From IMG/VR virus record IMGVR_UViG_3300030109_000996, positions 1 to 22,169 of that record: a stretch of 22,169 nt of DNA, one strand, 5' to 3'. The translations under genes and the position numbers were made by a program. Source of the DNA: a virus. Position 1 is the stretch's first letter. Every line of letters starts with the position of its first letter. Below, piece by piece: positions 13,861 to 21,813 of this stretch. The notes under the pieces are model-generated. The model saw only the letters and a list, made by a program, of their open reading frames with translations, was not told the origin of the DNA and ran no database searches.

Positions 13861-14127
13861 ATGTACAAATTAGAGAATAGAGGAGGTAGAAGATTAGGCG
13901 CAGGTAGAAAACCTAAAGCTGATGAGCTTAAGTTAGTAGAGAAGTTAGACAATGTAATTGACAACGATATAGCTTTAAAGAAATTAGGCGAACTAATAGC
14001 TAAAGGCGACATACGAGCAATACAAATCTACTTCAACTATAGATACGGAAAACCAAAAGAAAAGATAGACATAAACTCATCAGAGGGTCTTAACATTAGC
14101 TTCAAAGACTTAATAAGGTTTAAGTGA
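13861..14127 (+). CDS. terS: Terminase small subunit-like protein
   Basis: 88 aa. N-terminal GGRRLGAGRKPK (8-19), typical of phage terminase small subunits, then a helical part (KLVEKLDNVIDNDIALKKLG, ELIAKGDIRAIQIYFNYRYG) and the KPKEKIDIN end. It recognises phage DNA and brings it to the large subunit for packaging. It overlaps terL by 4 bases (GTGA), which supports the assignment. It is shorter than most TerS (130-180 aa), so an accessory packaging protein of the DUF5681-type is the main alternative. Confidence 0.72.
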   Translation: MYKLENRGGRRLGAGRKPKADELKLVEKLDNVIDNDIALKKLGELIAKGDIRAIQIYFNYRYGKPKEKIDINSSEGLNISFKDLIRFK

Positions 14128-15329
14128 TAGATATAAACGAGAAATACCAAAAGTTAGCTAACGACACAAGGTATTACATAATCACAGGGGGTAGAGCTTC
14201 AGGTAAATCATTTTCTGTAAATCTAATGCTTGTATTACTAACATACGAAGCAAACCACACAATACTATTTACTCGTTATACATTAACCTCAGCTTACGTT
14301 TCAATCATACCTGAATTTATTGAAAAGATAGAAATGTTAGATAAGTTTGATGATTTTCACATAACTAAAGATGAGATTATTAATTTAAGATCAGGAAGCA
14401 AGATAGTATTTAAAGGAATTAAAACCTCATCAGGAGATCAAACAGCAAACTTAAAATCTATTACAGGTGTTACTACTTGGGTATTAGATGAGGCAGAGGA
14501 ATTAACAGACGAGGGTACATTTGATAAGATAGACCTTACAATAAGAGAAACTAAAAACCAAAACAGAATTATACTTATTCTTAACCCTACAACTAAAGAG
14601 CATTGGATATATCAAAGATTCTTTGAGGATAAAGGAATACAAGAGGGAACTAATACAGAGAAAGACAATACAACTTACATACACACTACTTATCAGGACA
14701 ACATAACCAACTTAAGTAAATCATTCTTAAAGCAAATAGACGACTTAAAAATAAGACGACCACTAAAATACAAGCATGTAATTATGGGTGGATGGTTAGA
14801 TAAAGCTGAGGGTGTTATATTTAATAATTGGACTATCGGTAAATTTAAAAGAGTAGGTGTAAGTGTATGGGGTCAAGACTACGGATTCTCTAATGATCCT
14901 ACAACCCTAATAGAAACTAATATAGACACCTCTAACAAACGAATATACCTAAAGGAATGCTTTTACCTACCAAGCCTTACAACGAGCCAAATAACACGCT
15001 TAAATGAGCAACACGCAAAAGGTGGTTTAATAATAGCTGATAGTGCAGAGCCTCGACTAATAAGTGAGATACGAGCAAAAGGCTGTAATGTTAAACCAAG
15101 CGTAAAAGGTCAAGGTAGTGTAACCTACGGAATATCACTATTACAAGACTATGATCTAATAATAAGCGAGGACAGTATAAACCTTGTTAAAGAACTAAAC
15201 AACTACTCTTGGTTAGAAAGAAAGTCTAATACACCTATAGATAAGTTTAACCATTTAATAGATGCAGTAAGATACGCTGTGAGCTTCCAACTACAAAATC
15301 CTAATAGAGGTAAATACACAATTAGATAG
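14124..15329 (+). CDS. terL: Terminase large subunit
   Basis: 401 aa, GTG start coupled to terS (GTGA). ATPase: Walker A TGGRASGKS (21-29), Walker B TWVLDEAEEL (Asp122, Glu123), coupling motif LILNPTT (151-157). Nuclease: WGQDYGFSNDPT (Asp252), LIIADSAEPRLISEI (Asp306), NHLIDAVRYAV (Asp380). This is the Terminase_3/PBSX type: it cuts concatemers and drives DNA into the prohead. Full length, no missing motif. The order terS-terL is classic. What follows is not a portal gene but tail assembly genes. Confidence 0.95.
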   Translation: MIDINEKYQKLANDTRYYIITGGRASGKSFSVNLMLVLLTYEANHTILFTRYTLTSAYVSIIPEFIEKIEMLDKFDDFHITKDEIINLRSGSKIVFKGIKTSSGDQTANLKSITGVTTWVLDEAEELTDEGTFDKIDLTIRETKNQNRIILILNPTTKEHWIYQRFFEDKGIQEGTNTEKDNTTYIHTTYQDNITNLSKSFLKQIDDLKIRRPLKYKHVIMGGWLDKAEGVIFNNWTIGKFKRVGVSVWGQDYGFSNDPTTLIETNIDTSNKRIYLKECFYLPSLTTSQITRLNEQHAKGGLIIADSAEPRLISEIRAKGCNVKPSVKGQGSVTYGISLLQDYDLIISEDSINLVKELNNYSWLERKSNTPIDKFNHLIDAVRYAVSFQLQNPNRGKYTIR

Positions 15330-15343
15330 TTTCTAAAACTTTA

Positions 15344-15366
15344 TTTTTTTACGTTATATATATATG
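15344..15366 (+). promoter_or_regulatory. T7-ACGTTATATATATATG motif overlapping a start codon
   Basis: Seven T, then ACGTTATATATAT running directly into ATG at 15364. The distance from the A of ACG to the ATG is 13 bases, the same as at 21798. Probably a phage promoter or start signal for a leaderless message. Confidence 0.5.
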
Positions 15367-16014
15367 AAAGTAGAGGTTTATATTCCTGATACTCTTAGCG
15401 AGATTACTTTAGGTCAATATCAAAAGTATCTAAAGATTCAAGAGAACAACGAAGATGAGAACTTCTTAGCTATTAAAATGATAGAAATATTTTGTGGGCT
15501 AAGAGGCGATACAATAATGGCTATGAAAGCTAACAGCATTAAAGACATAACCCTTATACTTACAGAAATGTTTAATGAAAAACCTCAGCTTGTAAAAGAG
15601 TTTAAAATGGGTGGTAGAAATTATGGCTTTGTACCTAAGTTAGAGGATATGACATTTGGAGAGTATATAGACTTAGATACATACATAGGAGACATGAATA
15701 ATATACATAGAGCTATGAATGTTCTATATAGACCAATGAAACAAAAATATCAGGACAGGTATCTTGTTGAGGACTATACAGGGGAAGATCCTGAGAAAAT
15801 GTTAAATATGCCAATGGATGCTGTACTTAGTTCCATACTTTTTTTTTACAATTTAGGGATGGACTTGTCGAAAGCTATGCTGAACTCTTTGGAGAAAGAT
15901 CAGGAAACGAGCTTAGCTCAGTATCTAACTTCGGAAGAAAGTGGGGATGGTATCAATCACTTTTCGGTCTCGCTCAAGGAGATATTAGAAGATTTGAAAA
16001 TATCACTAAACTAA
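15364..16014 (+). CDS. Tail assembly chaperone (gpG-like), zero-frame product
   Basis: 216 aa: MKVEVYIPDTLSEITLGQYQ start, then GDTIMAMKANSIKDITLILT, MGGRNYGFVPKLEDMTFGEY, DLDTYIGD, and a C-terminus LFFYNLGMDLSKAMLNSLEK ending KEILEDLKISLN. I recognise this as a conserved tail-module protein of Bacteroidota phages. Near residues 159-162 the T9 run allows a -1 shift into a second frame (given separately), and the unshifted stop leaves 85 bases to the next gene. By analogy with lambda G/GT it would bind tape measure or tail tube during tail assembly, in a shorter and a longer form. ATG is part of the promoter-like motif. Confidence 0.75.
   Translation: MKVEVYIPDTLSEITLGQYQKYLKIQENNEDENFLAIKMIEIFCGLRGDTIMAMKANSIKDITLILTEMFNEKPQLVKEFKMGGRNYGFVPKLEDMTFGEYIDLDTYIGDMNNIHRAMNVLYRPMKQKYQDRYLVEDYTGEDPEKMLNMPMDAVLSSILFFYNLGMDLSKAMLNSLEKDQETSLAQYLTSEESGDGINHFSVSLKEILEDLKISLN
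15839..15847 (+). promoter_or_regulatory. Slippery T9 run for programmed -1 frameshift
   Basis: Zero-frame codons CTT TTT TTT TAC contain the heptamer T TTT TTT (15840-15846). The -1 frame is closed by TAG at 15828-15830 upstream and open to 16103. A T9 run can also cause RNA polymerase slippage, which would give the same fusion from a fraction of transcripts. No clear downstream stem-loop was recognised. Confidence 0.75.
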
Positions 16015-16103
16015 ATGTACACACCTGTCTTTATGCTTTGAGTTTTATGAAAGAAAAAGCAGAGGTAGAATCAAAGAATATAAAAAGTAAATTCAATAGA
16101 TGA
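15846..16103 (+). CDS. Tail assembly chaperone -1 frame extension (gpGT-like T domain)
   Basis: After the slip the frame codes for 85 residues, LQFRDGLVESYAELFGERSG, then GRKWGWYQSLFGLAQGDI, RRFENITKLNVHTCLYALSF and MKEKAEVESKNIK. 'KWGWYQSL.GLAQGD..RF' with the Glu/Lys helix is a conserved pattern of Bacteroidota phage tail genes. The stop at 16101-16103 overlaps the next ATG (ATGA). The full fusion has 161 + 85 = 246 aa. Between 15849 and 16014 both frames code, and the DNA is visibly richer in G and C than the rest. The zero-frame C-terminus is also of a familiar form, so both products are probably made. Confidence 0.8.
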   Translation, partial: LQFRDGLVESYAELFGERSGNELSSVSNFGRKWGWYQSLFGLAQGDIRRFENITKLNVHTCLYALSFMKEKAEVESKNIKSKFNR

Positions 16104-16573
16104 GCAATCAAGGAGTAAGAGGCTATTACCAAATAACAGATACTATTAAGACTAATCTCTTAACAGATGAAAATGTCAATACTGTAACAACAGGCGATAT
16201 ATTTGACATAGACTTATCTAAGCAAACAATATTTCCTCTAAGCCATATAATAGTAAACAACGTAACTATACAAGAACAAGTCCTCAACTTTAACATTACA
16301 GTAATGTGCATGGATATAGTAGATCAATCTAAGGATGAGGTAACAGACGTATTTAGAGGCAACAACAACGAGCAAGATATTATAAACACACAATTAGCTG
16401 TAGCAAATAAATTAGTAGGTCTGCTAAGTAAAGGAACACTATACCAAAACAAATATCAGTTAGAGGGAGATGCTTCATGTGAGTTTTTTTATGAAAGGTT
16501 TGAAAATGAAATGGCAGGTGTAGCTTGTACGTTTAATGTATTAATCGCAAATGATATAAACGTATGCAGTTAA
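16100..16573 (+). CDS. Tail terminator/neck-like protein
   Basis: 157 aa. Starts in ATGA overlap with the frameshifted gene. Seen: GVRGYYQITDTIKTNLLTDE, the beta hairpin TTGDIFDIDLSKQTIFPLSH, NNVTIQEQVLNFNITVMCMD, then IVDQSKDEVTDVFRGNNNEQ, DIINTQLAVANKLVGLL and a C-terminal strand ERFENEMAGVACTFNVLI. This order fits tail terminator proteins of Bacteroidota siphoviruses, which cap the tail tube and join head to tail. Overlaps the next gene by 10 bases. Role by family pattern and gene order. Confidence 0.68.
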   Translation: MSNQGVRGYYQITDTIKTNLLTDENVNTVTTGDIFDIDLSKQTIFPLSHIIVNNVTIQEQVLNFNITVMCMDIVDQSKDEVTDVFRGNNNEQDIINTQLAVANKLVGLLSKGTLYQNKYQLEGDASCEFFYERFENEMAGVACTFNVLIANDINVCS

Positions 16574-17076
16574 ATAGAGTAAAAAGAGAGTTAAATAGAT
16601 TTGCTAAGTATGTTATTAAACAAGCAAGAACAAACCTCACAAAGAAGCGTAGAAACGTAAGCAAAAAATTATATAATAGCTTAACTTATAAAATTAATGA
16701 AACACCTGATGCAACAACACTAACTTTCTTTATGGAAGAATATGGTTATTATCAAGATCAAGGTGTAAGTGGTAAAAAGCAAAAATACGGAACACCTTTT
16801 AGTTTTAAATCTAAGATGCCTCCTGCTTCTGCTTTTAGTCAATGGGTTATTAGAAAAGGTATAAAAGGAACAAGAGACAAAAAAGGTAGATTTGTGAAAA
16901 GAAAAAGTTTACAATACTTAATAGCAAGAAGCATATTTAACAAAGGTATAAAACCAAGTTTATTTTTTACTGCACCTTTTGAAAGAGCTTATGACAGATT
17001 AAAAGTTGATTTACCACAAAAATTAGCTGAGGACACAGACAACAATTTTAAATTTTTATTTAACGTAGAGGAATAA
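16564..17076 (+). CDS. HK97 gp10-like tail completion protein
   Basis: 170 aa. Basic N-terminal helix (VKRELNRFAKYVIKQARTNL), then KKLYNSLTYKINETPDATTL, FFMEEYGYYQDQGVSGKKQK with KYGTPFSFKSKMPP, ASAFSQWVIRKGIKGTRDKK and a C-terminal helix pair. 'YG.Y.D.G..G....' after a Lys-rich helix is the form of HK97 gp10/neck proteins that complete the tail. It is next to the terminator and before the tail tube. The start ATG overlaps the previous stop by 10 bases. Confidence 0.62.
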   Translation: MQLNRVKRELNRFAKYVIKQARTNLTKKRRNVSKKLYNSLTYKINETPDATTLTFFMEEYGYYQDQGVSGKKQKYGTPFSFKSKMPPASAFSQWVIRKGIKGTRDKKGRFVKRKSLQYLIARSIFNKGIKPSLFFTAPFERAYDRLKVDLPQKLAEDTDNNFKFLFNVEE

Positions 17077-18035
17077 TGGCACTTATATATTTAAGAACTC
17101 CGTACTTTGTTACAATTACAACTGCATCGCATTTGTCAGCTAAAATGCAGCTTACAGTAGATGGTACACTTAGATACACAATACTTAAAAACGCAACAAG
17201 CAATAGAACAGTATTTGAAATATCTTCATTAGCTAAAGACTATTATAATCCTGATTATGGTGGTACTACAGGCTCAACATTTGATACAGTAGCTATATCT
17301 TATGTTATAACAACTTATACAGGGTTAGATGGTACAGGCACAGGCACAGCGCAAGGTGCAGTAACACATACAGGCTTTTATGGTTATAGTTATTTCTCTC
17401 AAGGCACAGCAGGTAATGATATTGATTCTGATGATGAGGAACTAACAAACACAGGGGATTCAAGAATTATTTATTTACCTGAAAACACAGCAGGTTTTGC
17501 TTGGGATATGAATAGTGGCTCAACTTCTAAAACTACAATAAGCACTTCAGCTACAAGCGTAACCTCAGCTTCAGGTAATTACACTTGGACTATTGAAAGA
17601 ATATGTAGTGCTAAATATACACCTATACAAATGAGGTTTATAAATAGAAAAGGCGCACCACAAGATCAGTATTTCTTTTTAAAGTCTGTAGAAAGCATGA
17701 ACACACAAAGTGAAACATTTAAAAGAAATATATTTACTTATTCCTCATCAAACTATAATGCACAAGACCATCAAACAACTGTATTTAACAAAACAGGCAG
17801 AAAACGATACACATTAAACACAGATTATTTAGCAGAGGCTTATAACGAAGTAATGGAAGATATACTATTAAGCGAATATGTTTGGATAAAATATAATACT
17901 ACAGATGGTAACAAATGGAGACCTGTAATAGTAAATACAAGCTCTTTATTAAAAAAGACATCATTAAATGATAAGTTAATTCAATACACATTAGAGGTAG
18001 AGGAAGCAAACGATATTATCAATAACATAGTATGA
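17076..18035 (+). CDS. Structural tail protein (tube or tip)
   Basis: 319 aa, one-base overlap with the gene before. Beta-rich, Thr/Ser/Gly-rich: PYFVTITTASHLSAKMQLTV, a low-complexity GLDGTGTGTAQGAVTHTGF, DSRIIYLPENTAGFAWDMN, then a conserved C-terminal part (PIQMRFINRKGAPQDQYFFL, SETFKRNIFTYS, DYLAEAYNEVMEDILLSEYV, DKLIQYTLEVEEANDIINNI). I link the 'N..GA.Q...F' and 'N.KL..Y.LE...A...INNI' motifs to tail structural proteins of Bacteroidota phages. Whether it is the tube monomer or a baseplate part is not clear. Confidence 0.6.
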   Translation: MALIYLRTPYFVTITTASHLSAKMQLTVDGTLRYTILKNATSNRTVFEISSLAKDYYNPDYGGTTGSTFDTVAISYVITTYTGLDGTGTGTAQGAVTHTGFYGYSYFSQGTAGNDIDSDDEELTNTGDSRIIYLPENTAGFAWDMNSGSTSKTTISTSATSVTSASGNYTWTIERICSAKYTPIQMRFINRKGAPQDQYFFLKSVESMNTQSETFKRNIFTYSSSNYNAQDHQTTVFNKTGRKRYTLNTDYLAEAYNEVMEDILLSEYVWIKYNTTDGNKWRPVIVNTSSLLKKTSLNDKLIQYTLEVEEANDIINNIV

Positions 18036-20092
18036 AACGTGAACTGCAACTATATATACAAGATACAAGGGTTGATTTATTTAAAGACGAAACAGTTAGT
18101 CTTACAGATACAATCCAAAATGTTCGTGATATTGCAAAAATCTTTACAACTTTTACAAAGACTTTTACGCTACCTGCATCTCAAGTAAACAACAAACTAT
18201 TTAAACACTACTATAACTTTGATATTCTTAACACTTCTTTAACTAAGAGTGCATTTGATGCTCGTAAGAAAGTTACAGCAAGAATTGAACTAAACCACAT
18301 ACCATTTAAAGATGGCAAAATAAAATTAGAGGGTGTAGATATAAAAGGCAATCAACCCTCAGCATATCGAGTTACATTCTTTGGTAACACAGTTGATTTA
18401 AAAGACATAATAGGAGAAGATAAGCTAAACGTACTTACATCTCTTAATTCACTAAACAAAAACTTTGATTCAAGCAACATAAAAACATACTTAGAAAGCA
18501 ATCCTGCATCTAACGATATTATAGTACCTCTTATAACACACACACAAAGATTATATTACGATAGTGGAGATACTACACATAACACAGGTAACTTAGACCC
18601 ATCAAGTAATAAACATGGTGTAAGATGGGATAATTTAAAATACGCTATAAGAGTACACAATATAATAGAAGCTATACAAACACAATATAGTCTTACATTC
18701 TCAAGTGATTTCTTTACAGAAACAAGCAACGATCAATACTCTAAGTTGTTTATGTGGCTACATAGAAAAAAAGGTGTAGTAGAAACAGGAGATCAAATAC
18801 AAAACTTTCCGAGTATAGTAGATGGATGGAGTGCAGGTGTAGGTACATCAGGCTATACACAAATGGTTAATACCTCAACTCTTAGATTAACAGAGGATGC
18901 AGAAACCTTTGGAACTGCTTTCACTTTGACATTAACAAGTCCAACAGGTACTTATGATATACTTATAGAAAAAGATGGTGTAAGTTATTATTCCGAAAAT
19001 GGTATATCAACTTCTAAGACTATCAACCTATACTCGTTAAATGGTGGTGTAGCTGAGGCAGGAGACTATACAGTAACTATAACAGTTACATCAGCAGTAA
19101 CATTTAGTAATATAAGATGGTCAATAACTACAGACGAATTTGGCACAGTATTAACAGACCAATTTAACACAAGTAGTTATACAGCAGCAGCAACATTTGA
19201 ATTTGTTATAACAAGTCAAATACCTGAAATGAAAGTTATAGATTTTTTATCAGGTATATTTAAAATGTTTAATCTTACAGCTTTTGTAAACAATGCAGGA
19301 ACTATAGTAGTTAAAACTTTAGATAGTTATTACTCAGGTGGAACAACATACGACATAACAGAATATGTAAATATAGAATCAGGTCAAGTAAACGTAGCTT
19401 TACCATTTAAAGAAATACAATTTGGTTATGCAGACACAGATAGTTTCTTTGCAGCTATACACAATCAACTATTTAACAAAGAATGGGGTACATCTGACTA
19501 TAACAACAATGAATCTTTAGATGGTGGTTTATATAAAGTAGAATTACCATTCGGACACATGAAATTTGAAAGACTTGTAGATATACACGATTCAAGTTCT
19601 ACAACTACACAATGGGGTTGGAGTGCAGATGACAACCAAGATTCATACATAGGAAAACCTGTATTGTTTTATCCTATATATACTTCTGTGGGAAGCAAGA
19701 CTATTAGTTTTGTAACTATAATAAATGAGGATCAAACATTTCATACAGACGTAGAAATTACAGGCTCTATTAATATGCCAAGTAATTCTGTAGCGTTTTC
19801 ATCAGGCACAAGTACAGCAAATATAAACTTCTTTAATGAACTAAACGAATACACAGGCGATGATACATTTACAGGCACATTATTCCAAAACTTTTATTCT
19901 ACTTATATAAGCCAAGTATTTGATAGTAAGAATCGACTAAGCAAAATAAGAGCAAGGTTACCAATGAGTGTATTGTTAAATTATTCATTAGCAGATAAAT
20001 TTAGAATATCAGGAACAGAGTATAGGATAAACAGCATAACAACAAATCTAACAACAGGCGAAGCAGATATAGAACTATTAAACGTATTATGA
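18032..20092 (+). CDS. Tail baseplate/tip hub-like protein
   Basis: 686 aa, 4-base overlap with the gene before. Conserved start MKRELQLYIQDTRVDLFKDE, then NVRDIAKIFTTFTKTFTLPA and KVTARIELNHIPFKDGKIKL. The centre has jelly-roll-like, Thr-rich repeats (TFTLTLTSPTGTYDILIEKD). Next MKVIDFLSGIFKMFNLTAFV (hub-like helix) and IVVKTLDSYYSGGT with DITEYVNIES. The end is SLADKFRISGTEYRINSITT, NLTTGEADIELLNVL, like the last strands of tail tip hubs. It probably forms the distal tail complex. No lysozyme or peptidase motif was seen. Confidence 0.62.
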   Translation: MKRELQLYIQDTRVDLFKDETVSLTDTIQNVRDIAKIFTTFTKTFTLPASQVNNKLFKHYYNFDILNTSLTKSAFDARKKVTARIELNHIPFKDGKIKLEGVDIKGNQPSAYRVTFFGNTVDLKDIIGEDKLNVLTSLNSLNKNFDSSNIKTYLESNPASNDIIVPLITHTQRLYYDSGDTTHNTGNLDPSSNKHGVRWDNLKYAIRVHNIIEAIQTQYSLTFSSDFFTETSNDQYSKLFMWLHRKKGVVETGDQIQNFPSIVDGWSAGVGTSGYTQMVNTSTLRLTEDAETFGTAFTLTLTSPTGTYDILIEKDGVSYYSENGISTSKTINLYSLNGGVAEAGDYTVTITVTSAVTFSNIRWSITTDEFGTVLTDQFNTSSYTAAATFEFVITSQIPEMKVIDFLSGIFKMFNLTAFVNNAGTIVVKTLDSYYSGGTTYDITEYVNIESGQVNVALPFKEIQFGYADTDSFFAAIHNQLFNKEWGTSDYNNNESLDGGLYKVELPFGHMKFERLVDIHDSSSTTTQWGWSADDNQDSYIGKPVLFYPIYTSVGSKTISFVTIINEDQTFHTDVEITGSINMPSNSVAFSSGTSTANINFFNELNEYTGDDTFTGTLFQNFYSTYISQVFDSKNRLSKIRARLPMSVLLNYSLADKFRISGTEYRINSITTNLTTGEADIELLNVL

Positions 20093-20226
20093 TAAAAAAC
20101 ATATTAGAGATGCTACCTTATGTAGAGGGAGGATCAGAACTTATAGACATAGCAAAGGGCAAATACAAATACCCTGAGACATTTAAAGAAACATTTAAAA
20201 CAATAAAGGAATGGCGCAAAAATTAA
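20089..20226 (+). CDS. Small protein before the tape measure (45 aa)
   Basis: ATGA overlap with the tail tip gene and 16-base overlap with the next. Sequence MIKNILEMLPYVEGGSELID, then IAKGKYKYPETFKETFKTIK and EWRKN. Tight packing on both sides and a sensible helical sequence support translation. Function unknown; may be a tail accessory or coupling peptide. Confidence 0.55.
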   Translation: MIKNILEMLPYVEGGSELIDIAKGKYKYPETFKETFKTIKEWRKN

Positions 20227-21779
20227 TAATGGAGTTAGAGGCTCGTACAGACAAAGCCGAAAAAAACATAGAAAACATAAACACCGATGTAAAAAAGATT
20301 AATAAGAATCTTGAAAAAACTGAAAAAGGTTTTGAAGGTGTAGAGAAAGCAACTAAAGACACAGCTAAGGGTGTTCGTAAAATAGGCACTACTTTAAAAG
20401 CTATTGGTATAGGTCTTTTATTAGCAGCGTTTACAAAACTAAAAGATGTATTCCAAGAAAATCAAAAAGTGTTAGATGGTTTTAATACAACATTTGAATT
20501 TTTGTCTTTAGCATTTAATGACTTGTTTAATTTTTTAGATTCCAACATAGGAACAGTAGTAGGTTATTTTAAAAGCATATTTGAAGATCCTGTACAATCT
20601 ATAAAAGATTTTGGACAGGCAATATTAGATAATCTTATAGAAAGAGTTAAATCGTCATTAGAAGCCTTTGGTTTTTTAGCAAGTGCAGTACAAAAAGTAT
20701 TTAGTGGAGACTTTGCAGGTGCATTAAACGATGTAAAAGAAGCAGGAAAAGAAATGGTAGATGCTGTTACAGGTGTAGATGATTCATTTGATAAAATAGT
20801 AGAGGTAACACCTAAATTAGTTAAAGGTATTACAAATTACGCTAAATCTACTTATGATTCTGCTAAGGCTAATGTCGAGTTACAAAAAACAGCAGAATTA
20901 GCAATAGCACAAAATAGAATTATTTTAGAACAAAAAGATAGAGAGGCTGAATCATTAAGACAAATAAGAGATAACGAATTGCTTACAATAGATGAAAGAA
21001 TAGAGGCTAACAATAAATTAGGGGAAGTTCTTAAAGAACAAGAAAGGTTAATGATTGCTAATGCAGATGCAGTTATAGCAGCAGCACAAGCACAGTTTGA
21101 TAAAAATGACAGCGATGCAAACCAAATAGCATTATTAGAAGCTAAAGCAGAAAAGGAAGCTGTACTTGCACAAATAACAGGTTTTAGATCAGAACAGTTA
21201 GCAAACCAAAACTCTTTATTAAGAGAAAACATAGAAATAGAAAGAGAAGTAGCTGAAGCTAAAACTACAATTCAAGAAATGGCTATGGACACAGCAGCAA
21301 GAGGTTTTCAGTTGCTTGGTAAAATGGCAGGTAAAAATAGAGCTTTACAAGCAGCAGCAATCATAGGAGAAAACGCAGCAGGTATTGCAAAACAAATTAT
21401 ACAAACTAAAGCAGCAAATGCAGCAGTAACTGCAAAATATGCACTATTGCCGGGAGGTATGGCATTAGCAAAAGCAGAAAAAACTCTTAACAATATATCA
21501 TTAGGTTTAGGTATTGCAGGGTCAGTATTAGCAACATCCTCAGCATTAAAAGCTCTTAAAGCAGGTGGTAGCGTATCTTCTCCAAGCGTATCGACATCAG
21601 AGCCTACTGCACCACAAGCACCTGCATTTAACATAGTAGGTCAAAGTACAACAGACCAATTAGCTGATGTTATAGCAGGACAAGCAGGTCAGCCTACAAG
21701 AGCTTATGTAGTTTCTAATGATGTAAGCACAGCACAAGAGCTTGATAGAAATATTATACAAGGGGCAAGTATAGGATAA
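20211..21779 (+). CDS. Tail tape measure protein
   Basis: 522 aa. Starts MAQKLIMELEARTDKAEKNI with a coiled coil (INTDVKKINKNLEKTEKGFE), a Gly-Leu rich membrane-like helix (IGTTLKAIGIGLLLAAFTKL), long Ala/Glu/Gln-rich helices (AELAIAQNRIILEQKDREAE, IAAAQAQFDKNDSDANQIAL), a Gly/Ala TM-like stretch (IIGENAAGIAKQI, GLGIAGSVLATSSAL), and the C-terminus PAFNIVGQSTTDQLADVIAG, then ELDRNIIQGASIG, familiar from this family. It sets tail length and is injected with DNA. At about 0.15 nm per residue it would fit a tail of some 75 nm. Followed by a promoter-like motif and the protease. Confidence 0.8.
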   Translation: MAQKLIMELEARTDKAEKNIENINTDVKKINKNLEKTEKGFEGVEKATKDTAKGVRKIGTTLKAIGIGLLLAAFTKLKDVFQENQKVLDGFNTTFEFLSLAFNDLFNFLDSNIGTVVGYFKSIFEDPVQSIKDFGQAILDNLIERVKSSLEAFGFLASAVQKVFSGDFAGALNDVKEAGKEMVDAVTGVDDSFDKIVEVTPKLVKGITNYAKSTYDSAKANVELQKTAELAIAQNRIILEQKDREAESLRQIRDNELLTIDERIEANNKLGEVLKEQERLMIANADAVIAAAQAQFDKNDSDANQIALLEAKAEKEAVLAQITGFRSEQLANQNSLLRENIEIEREVAEAKTTIQEMAMDTAARGFQLLGKMAGKNRALQAAAIIGENAAGIAKQIIQTKAANAAVTAKYALLPGGMALAKAEKTLNNISLGLGIAGSVLATSSALKALKAGGSVSSPSVSTSEPTAPQAPAFNIVGQSTTDQLADVIAGQAGQPTRAYVVSNDVSTAQELDRNIIQGASIG

Positions 21780-21796
21780 ACAAAAAAATAAATTAA

Positions 21797-21813
21797 TACG
21801 TTATACATATATG
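21797..21813 (+). promoter_or_regulatory. ACGTTATACATATATG motif overlapping a start codon
   Basis: TACGTTATACATAT ends at the ATG of the protease gene (21811). It differs from the site at 15351 in one base of 16 and has the same 13-base distance to the ATG. The gap 21780-21810 has no other feature. Probably a promoter or start element for the head module. Confidence 0.5.

Noticed and set aside
20852-21232. 126-aa open frame on the minus strand within the tape measure gene
   Set aside because: It is a shadow of an Ala/Glu/Lys-rich coding region; its Ser/Ala/Leu-rich sequence has no domain, and no other gene uses the minus strand.
21308-21634. 108-aa open frame on the minus strand at the end of the tape measure gene
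   Set aside because: Again antisense to Ala-rich codons, with no start context or recognisable protein.
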